This document shows, one piece after another, positions 59,701 to 64,000 of a stretch of 64,000 nt of DNA; positions within the stretch are counted from its first letter, which is position 1, and every line of letters starts with the position of its first letter. Source of the stretch: Streptomyces zaomyceticus (GTDB lineage: Bacteria > Actinomycetota > Actinomycetes > Streptomycetales > Streptomycetaceae). The stretch spans positions 1 to 64,000 of the forward strand of contig NZ_BNBZ01000036.1 of the NCBI RefSeq assembly GCF_014656215.1. Direction: 5' to 3'. The notes under the pieces are model-generated. The model was not told the origin of the DNA, did not search any database, and worked only from the letters and a program-made list of their open reading frames with translations. Position numbers and translations under genes: made by a program.

Positions 59701-61091
59701 TTGCCGCCGACGCTCTGGTTCTGGATCCACTCGCGGATCGTGTGGTTGCTCCACTTGACCGACGAGTTGAAGGCCGCCGCCCGGTACAGGTGCACGGGGT
59801 ACTTGTTGGTGCACGACCAGTCGGCGGAGATGTACTGGCTCACGCGGAGGTTCGCGTAGTTGATCGTGGCGCCCGCGTAGCCGTTCAGGTCGAACTGCCA
59901 GAGGGCGCGTTCGATGCCCTTCTGGGTCTCCCAGCCCTGGTAGCCCACGCCCGGCTTGTCGCGGTCGCTGGATCCGGTGCGGTCGTAGTTGCCCGTGTCG
60001 TAGGCCTGCTGCACCCATGCGTGGTGGGTCTTGCCGCGGCCGTCCACGGACCACGACGGGTCCACATAGATCGGGTACGCGGTGTTCGCGCCGTCCAGCA
60101 GGTCGGCGCTGGGGGCCAGCGCGATCTGCCCCTCGGCGTGCTTGCCGCCCTCGACCTTCGCCGAGGTGACGGGGATGCGCGCCACGGAGGCGCCGGCGCC
60201 GGGGCCGTCCGCGGTGCTCCGCTGCGCGTCGGCGGCGGGGGAGGAGGTGGGGGCGTCGACGTCGGCGAAGCGCGAGCCGCGCCTGCCCGGCTCGCGGGCC
60301 TCGCCGCCCGACCACATGAGGGGAGCGGGGGCGCGGAACACGGGCTCCGAACCGCTGGCCGCGGTCAGGCCGCCGTCCTTGTCCTTGCTGAGGGTCAGGC
60401 CCTCGGTGGCCGTGGGGAACACCAGGTTCCGGACGGCGGCGTCGGCCGCGGCAGCCGGCGTACGCAGCACCACCACGGTGGTGTAGCCGCCGTACTTGGT
60501 GGCACTCACCTGGAGGTCGGTGTCGGGGGCCACGTTCTCGAAGACCGCGTCGTTGCCACGGAGCACGGGCTTGGGCAGGGGGCCGGAGAACGGCGAGGAG
60601 ACGGAGAGTCTCTTGCCGTCAGGGGTGGTCATCGTGGCGAGCGGGCCGGTTCCGCCGCCGGAGATGACGAGGCCGGAACTCGCGGCCCTGGGGGCGATGC
60701 TGCCGTCGGCCCGGACGGCCAGGGTGTCGTCCAGGGCCGTCCAGCGGCCCTTCGCGCCCTTCATCCGCTGCGGGAGCGAATGGATCTCGGTCCGCAGGGT
60801 GCCCCGCGGCGTGGCGACCGTCGTGCTGCGCTCGGTCGTCAACTCGGCGACCGGTACGTCTTTTCCAGACTGGATGGCCTGATCCCGGGCCTTCTCGGCG
60901 GGAGTCGTCGCCTCCTGCGCGGCCGGCCGGGCGTGCCCGGCGGCCGTCGGCGCCGCCTCGGCGGCGCTCGTCCCGCCCGGTGTCGCGGCCTGGGTCGTGT
61001 ACGGCGCGGCCAGCAGCAGCACGGCTACGAGCCCCCCGACCACACCTGACGGAGACGGCCTCGTCGAGCCGGCTCTTCGTGCGTTGGACAT
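56778..61091 (-). CDS. Secreted multidomain FG-GAP/LamG/ricin-B protein (RHS partner, copy 2)
   Basis: 1437 residues from the ATG at 61091 (MSNARRAGSTRPSPSG), giving a signal peptide with VVGGLVAVLLLAAPYTTQAA. It is paralogous to the 18.3-22.8 kb protein along most of its length: the N-terminal VPVAELTTERSTTVATPRGT and DPSWSVDGRGKTHHAWVQQA blocks, the jelly-roll region, and the FG-GAP-like DTSGDARPDILVPDTAGNLV. Here the LamG domain (QSFTISTWVRMQ ... MSLYVNGTLAGS) precedes the ricin-type trefoil (WCQDAPEGIV, QLWTCNGTDAQKF, CLDLYQANRTWGTQFKLWSC), the reverse of copy 1. It is divergent from the second RHS gene. A role in surface binding or delivery of that RHS protein is inferred. Confidence 0.8.
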   Translation of the reverse strand: MSNARRAGSTRPSPSGVVGGLVAVLLLAAPYTTQAATPGGTSAAEAAPTAAGHARPAAQEATTPAEKARDQAIQSGKDVPVAELTTERSTTVATPRGTLRTEIHSLPQRMKGAKGRWTALDDTLAVRADGSIAPRAASSGLVISGGGTGPLATMTTPDGKRLSVSSPFSGPLPKPVLRGNDAVFENVAPDTDLQVSATKYGGYTTVVVLRTPAAAADAAVRNLVFPTATEGLTLSKDKDGGLTAASGSEPVFRAPAPLMWSGGEAREPGRRGSRFADVDAPTSSPAADAQRSTADGPGAGASVARIPVTSAKVEGGKHAEGQIALAPSADLLDGANTAYPIYVDPSWSVDGRGKTHHAWVQQAYDTGNYDRTGSSDRDKPGVGYQGWETQKGIERALWQFDLNGYAGATINYANLRVSQYISADWSCTNKYPVHLYRAAAFNSSVKWSNHTIREWIQNQSVGGNGNSGDCYGDIPVDFNVTNALRDGIKNTSTPLAFALTGQEGTGDKIAFKRFAYNAVLSSEYDFPPRVPENPRTVPAPHREVAGDTQACGDVPADQFGWISTSSTAFVSKVSSPNQGQLTEWVNIWDHDTGTTHHQGWSGFVATGTDASYTVGGLQDGRSYGWAAHGDDGLLRGPSTASCHFSVDSTPPLLEFGQFTDPATQYPPAGSGQVSKLGLGDTGTLPIVASDPSPGAGLRTSGLACVEWGFDPQLSGAQRTCGSPLTANSISVTPTHWGTNIVYARVLDEAGNSSPTQSYAFYVPWKKGEVAFGDTSGDARPDILVPDTAGNLVAHGRATDGTLRSMIPSGTAASALQAPEVPSGRTWKDYRTVHRGSLDPGRNVDDLFAHREPTAPGALGGAELFVYDNTLSDPGRFTLGTKGTLDKPECDPAYTSSCSGYHNEATWQYSSQITPTGPARTTRTPSRQVTDATGLLAVESGHLWFYPVKSNQTLAAPTLVDASGTWDDKDLMVPGNAVNIGTTADTAPALWVRNRTSGDIFQYKLTTAARALDGYLVVTGVTQQPAARIGYGVKGTDYPRVGSEGDVTGDDVPDFWAVDNAGTLHAWAGTSTGIAVTSLGGYHVRGNANAPTVQWRLDGDTRGIPAKNAAGVSNDATAAGVTYATETVDGRARKVAVFDGPTKSVVTGPAKPVDTRQSFTISTWVRMQTVGGVVVSQDNVRASAFMIWADAASWRFGLGRADDDTWPYDYTTTVNPASTFRPGVWTQLTATYNATTGAMSLYVNGTLAGSGHHSAASSPAPSGTLVLGRYKSQGQPNSWLTGAVAGLAVYQNHTPQATAQDLPIRYAASPDWCQDAPEGIVSNGTRPQLWTCNGTDAQKFSVNANGTLTQKGQCVAASGNGTAEGTDLLFWQCLGEGGQQWQPRADGSIYNPQSGRCLDLYQANRTWGTQFKLWSCNGSVAQRWSIPTLLTPALPVVP

Positions 61092-61362
61092 GCCTGTGCC
61101 CACTCCCCCTTGCGGTACGCCTCTGAGCGAGGTGCGCAGAGATCGGGGCACTCTGGCAGGAATTCGTCGGTCACTCCAACGCGGAACCATCGATTCCGTC
61201 CCTCTTGGGTCGAGAGATCAACAATTGCGCCAGGGGGTGATACTCGCCACTCGTCTTGCGAATTGGCTGAAGATGACGGCATGTCGTGTTGACTGCTACT
61301 TTCCCCCGCTTGAGTCGATGATCATCAGGATCAACGGCAGTCACTTCGGGGGGTATCGAGCG
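61092..61362. promoter_or_regulatory. Divergent promoter region of the second lectin/RHS pair
   Basis: 271 bp between divergent starts, parallel in layout to 22805-23104. A TTGACT at about 61290 in an AT-richer patch could be a -35 box for the RHS gene, but no convincing -10 follows. Confidence 0.4.
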
Positions 61363-64000
61363 ATGCCGCACGCAGGCATGCGCCGCTCTGGGCGGAGACA
61401 GTGGAGACGGGTCACCGTTCCCTTGGTCCTCGCCCTGGCCACATCACTTCTGGCGGTCCCGCCGGCCGGCGCGGCCGGGCCGGACTTCGACCGGGTTTGG
61501 CAGCCGCCCAAGACGCCACTGCCGCACACCGCTTCCGTGCGGCTCAAGGCCCAGTCCCTTCGTGCGAAGGTGAAGCCGCCCCGCCCGGAACCGGCCCGCA
61601 ACGCCGTATCCGCACCCGCCGCACCGATCACCCGTCTCGCCGGCACGGCCCGTCCGAGCGCCAAGTCCGCTGTCCGCGCCGGTGCGTTGCCCGTCTGGGT
61701 GGCCCCGTCCGGCCGCACCAAGGGCGCGACGCCCCCGGTCACGGTCGTACGCAGTGACGCGAAGGCCGCCCGCGCGGCGGGAGCAGACGGACTCCTCTTC
61801 ACCCTGACCGCGGACGCCTCCGGTGGCGCCACCGGTACGCGGACGCCCGTCACCGTCGCCTTCGACACGGCGGCTCTCCAGCGGGCCACCGGTGGCCGGT
61901 TCGCCTCCCGCGGACGCCTGGTGACCCTGCCGGCTTGCGCCGCGACCACCCCGCACCTGACCTCCTGCCGGGTACGGACCCCCCTCGCCACGCGTTACGA
62001 CAAGGCGACCGGCAGGCTGACCACGGACGTCACCGTCTCGGCTTTCGGCGCCCCCGCGGCGCCGGCGGGAGCCCGCTCGGCCTTCTCCGCCACTGCAGCG
62101 CCCGCACCGCTGCTGCTGGCCGTCGACACCGAGCAGAAGGGCGGCGGCGGCGACTACACGGCCACTTCCCTCAGCCCCTCCTCGGCCTGGGCCTCGGGCA
62201 GCTCCTCGGGAGCGCTGACGTACCGCTACCCGATCCAGGTACCGCCCGCGCTCGGCGGCACCGCCCCCGACCTGTCACTGGCCTACGACTCCTCCACCGT
62301 GGACGGCCGTACCTCGGCCACCAACGCACAGGCCTCCTGGATCGGTGACGGCTGGGACCTCAACCCCGGCTTCATCGAGCGGACGTACAAGATGTGCGAC
62401 AACGCCGGCATCGAGAAGTCCGGCGACCTGTGCTGGTCCGGATACAACGCCTCGCTCTCCCTCGGCGTGCACTCCGGACCGCTGGTCCGGGTGGCCACCT
62501 CGGGAGCCTCGAGCGACGCCGCGACCGGCGTGTGGCGCCTGAAGAACGACGACGGCACCCGCGTCGAGTTCGGGTCGGGCGCGGCCAACGGGGTGCGCGA
62601 CGGCGCCTACGCCAAGGTCACCGATCCGGCCGGCACCGTCTACTACTTCGGCATCAACCACCTGCCGGGCGGTGACAAGACGGATCCGGCGACCAACTCG
62701 GTCTCCAGCGTTCCCGTCTACTCGCCGAAGAGCGGTGACCCCTGCTACGACTCGGCCAAGGGCAACGCCTCGCAGTGTCTGATGTGGCAGCGGCTCTCCC
62801 TCGACCACGTCGTGGACCCGAACGGGAACCTCACCGCCTACACCTGGGCCCCCGAAACCAACTGGTACAACCGTGGCGGCGCCCAGAACAACGGTACCGG
62901 CACGCAGACCGCGTACACCCGCGCCACCGCCCTCGCCTCGGTGAAGTACGGCCAGAAGCTCGACGAGCAGGTCGCGGCCAAGGGCACCCTGCAGCCCGCC
63001 GCCCGCGTCACCTTCACCACCCTGGAGCGCTGCGAGAACGCCGCGACCTGCGACCCCTCGCAGCGCACCGCGGCCAACAGCGACAACTGGCCCGACGTGC
63101 CCGTCGACCAGGAGTGCAAGTCCACCGGCACCTGCACCAAGTACGCGCCGACCTACTTCACCACCAAGCGGCTGGCCTCCGTCCTCACCGAGGTGCGGGT
63201 CGGCGGCGTCTGGAAGAGCGTCGACTCCTACCAGCTGAAGCACTCCTTCCCCGACCCCGAGGACACCACCAGCCAGAAAGCCCTCTGGCTCGACTCGGTC
63301 CAGCGCACCGGCCTGACGGAGACGCCCAACGTTCCGCTGCCGCCGGTGAAGTTCACCCCGGTGATGCTGAAGAACCGCGTCGACGGCACCGACCTGGTCC
63401 CCGCACCGCCGATCATGAACCGGCCGCGCATCCAGCAGATCGCCAACGAGACCGGCGGCGTCCTCAACGTCGACTACAACCTGCCCGCCTGCTCGCGCAG
63501 CAACAACGTGATGCCGCCGGCCGAGGACGACAACACCCTGGCCTGCTACCCGGTGCGGTGGCTGCCCCCGGGCTCGGTGGCCGACGCGACCCCGGTCCTC
63601 GACTGGTTCCTCCACCACACGGTCAAGTCGCTGACCGAGAACGACACGGCGACCGACGCCCCGCAGAAGGTCACCGCCTACGCGTACGGCCCGGCCGCCT
63701 GGCACCGTGACGACAACCAGTACACCGAGGCCGATACCCGCACCTGGGGCGAGTTCCGCGGCTTCGCAACCGTCACCACCACCACCGGCAGCGGCAACGA
63801 CGGCCCCAAGTCCCAGGTCCGGACCACCTACCGGCAGGGCATGAACGGCGACACCCGCAAGAACGGGACCACTCGCACCGCCAGTTACACCGACGCCCTC
63901 GGGCGCACGGTCACCGACCACGACTGGCTCTCCGGCCAGGTGCTCCAGACGGAGACCTTCGACCAGGCCGGCGGCTCCGTGGCCGCGCACTCCGTCACCG
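61363..64000 (+). CDS. Second RHS/YD-repeat protein, incomplete at window end
   Basis: The ATG at 61363 follows GGGGGG. The frame stays open to the last base, giving 879 codons. The signal peptide is RRVTVPLVLALATSLLAVPP AGAA. The next ~300 residues are an arginine/proline/alanine-rich lead (SAPAAPITRLAGTARPSAKS), then the SpvB/TcdB-type start shared with the first RHS protein: GDYTATSLSPSSAWASG, LAYDSSTVDGRTSATNAQAS, WIGDGWDLNPGFIERTYKMC. It continues into the RHS shell (GVHSGPLVRV, WGEFRGFATVTTTTGSG, QGMNGDTRKNGTTRTASYTD). The toxin tip and any immunity gene lie beyond the window. Paralogous to the gene at 23.1-31.7 kb and in the same orientation. Confidence 0.85.
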   Translation, partial: MPHAGMRRSGRRQWRRVTVPLVLALATSLLAVPPAGAAGPDFDRVWQPPKTPLPHTASVRLKAQSLRAKVKPPRPEPARNAVSAPAAPITRLAGTARPSAKSAVRAGALPVWVAPSGRTKGATPPVTVVRSDAKAARAAGADGLLFTLTADASGGATGTRTPVTVAFDTAALQRATGGRFASRGRLVTLPACAATTPHLTSCRVRTPLATRYDKATGRLTTDVTVSAFGAPAAPAGARSAFSATAAPAPLLLAVDTEQKGGGGDYTATSLSPSSAWASGSSSGALTYRYPIQVPPALGGTAPDLSLAYDSSTVDGRTSATNAQASWIGDGWDLNPGFIERTYKMCDNAGIEKSGDLCWSGYNASLSLGVHSGPLVRVATSGASSDAATGVWRLKNDDGTRVEFGSGAANGVRDGAYAKVTDPAGTVYYFGINHLPGGDKTDPATNSVSSVPVYSPKSGDPCYDSAKGNASQCLMWQRLSLDHVVDPNGNLTAYTWAPETNWYNRGGAQNNGTGTQTAYTRATALASVKYGQKLDEQVAAKGTLQPAARVTFTTLERCENAATCDPSQRTAANSDNWPDVPVDQECKSTGTCTKYAPTYFTTKRLASVLTEVRVGGVWKSVDSYQLKHSFPDPEDTTSQKALWLDSVQRTGLTETPNVPLPPVKFTPVMLKNRVDGTDLVPAPPIMNRPRIQQIANETGGVLNVDYNLPACSRSNNVMPPAEDDNTLACYPVRWLPPGSVADATPVLDWFLHHTVKSLTENDTATDAPQKVTAYAYGPAAWHRDDNQYTEADTRTWGEFRGFATVTTTTGSGNDGPKSQVRTTYRQGMNGDTRKNGTTRTASYTDALGRTVTDHDWLSGQVLQTETFDQAGGSVAAHSVT

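Noticed and set aside
57216..61049. A 1277-codon plus-strand open frame opposite the second lectin-protein gene
   Set aside because: It is antisense to a gene with clear signal peptide and lectin motifs; its translation is low-complexity glycine/valine/arginine sequence typical of GC-rich antisense frames.

Overview
The window is a 64 kb stretch of a high-GC actinobacterial chromosome. Codon use, GTG/TTG starts, the SpoIIE-type phosphatase, the lectin/RHS proteins and the insertion-sequence types all point to Streptomyces. The density of insertion sequences, broken genes and conflict genes suggests an accessory, arm-like region. I see no rRNA, convincing tRNA or CRISPR array.

Region 1 (1-10.2 kb) is ordinary metabolism mixed with decay: a MarR/quinone-reductase pair with a visible operator, remnants of NTF2-like, AraC-type and lipase genes, an acyl-CoA-ligase-type enzyme, a small membrane protein coupled to a sodium:solute symporter, and a PAS-GAF-SpoIIE-HATPase regulator whose PAS domain is split over two frames.

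Region 2 (10.5-17.8 kb) begins with a deletion scar that copies the end of a helicase/HEPN operon lying 31 kb away. It then carries a STAND NTPase with a nuclease-like N terminus, a PIN-like protein, and a pirin fragment cut by an IS5-family element.

Region 3 (17.9-32.7 kb) is a polymorphic-toxin locus. A secreted FG-GAP/ricin/LamG protein is divergent from a 2849-residue RHS protein that contains two lectin modules, a HINT domain and an AT-richer deaminase-like tip. A Sel1-repeat protein, the candidate immunity protein, follows.

Region 4 (33.0-54.5 kb) is a conflict island laced with insertion sequences. It holds a HEPN protein, a large SF1 helicase with a C-terminal Vsr/DUF559-like nuclease coupled to a second HEPN protein, a TPR-PIN protein, a pair of coupled unknown genes, and a caspase-like protease next to an EACC1-like small protein. 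Related intergenic repeats (R1-R3) sit beside several of these modules. Two of the insertion sequences carry an extra gene ending at or inside a terminal repeat.

Region 5 (54.5-64 kb) has a decayed integrase/excisionase pair and then a second lectin-protein/RHS divergent pair, paralogous to region 3 and in the same orientation; the RHS gene runs off the window. The conflict island is therefore bracketed by two related toxin-delivery loci. The best candidates for something new are the helicase-nuclease/HEPN operon with its remote deletion scar, the RHS deaminase tip with its Sel1 partner, and the passenger-carrying insertion sequences.
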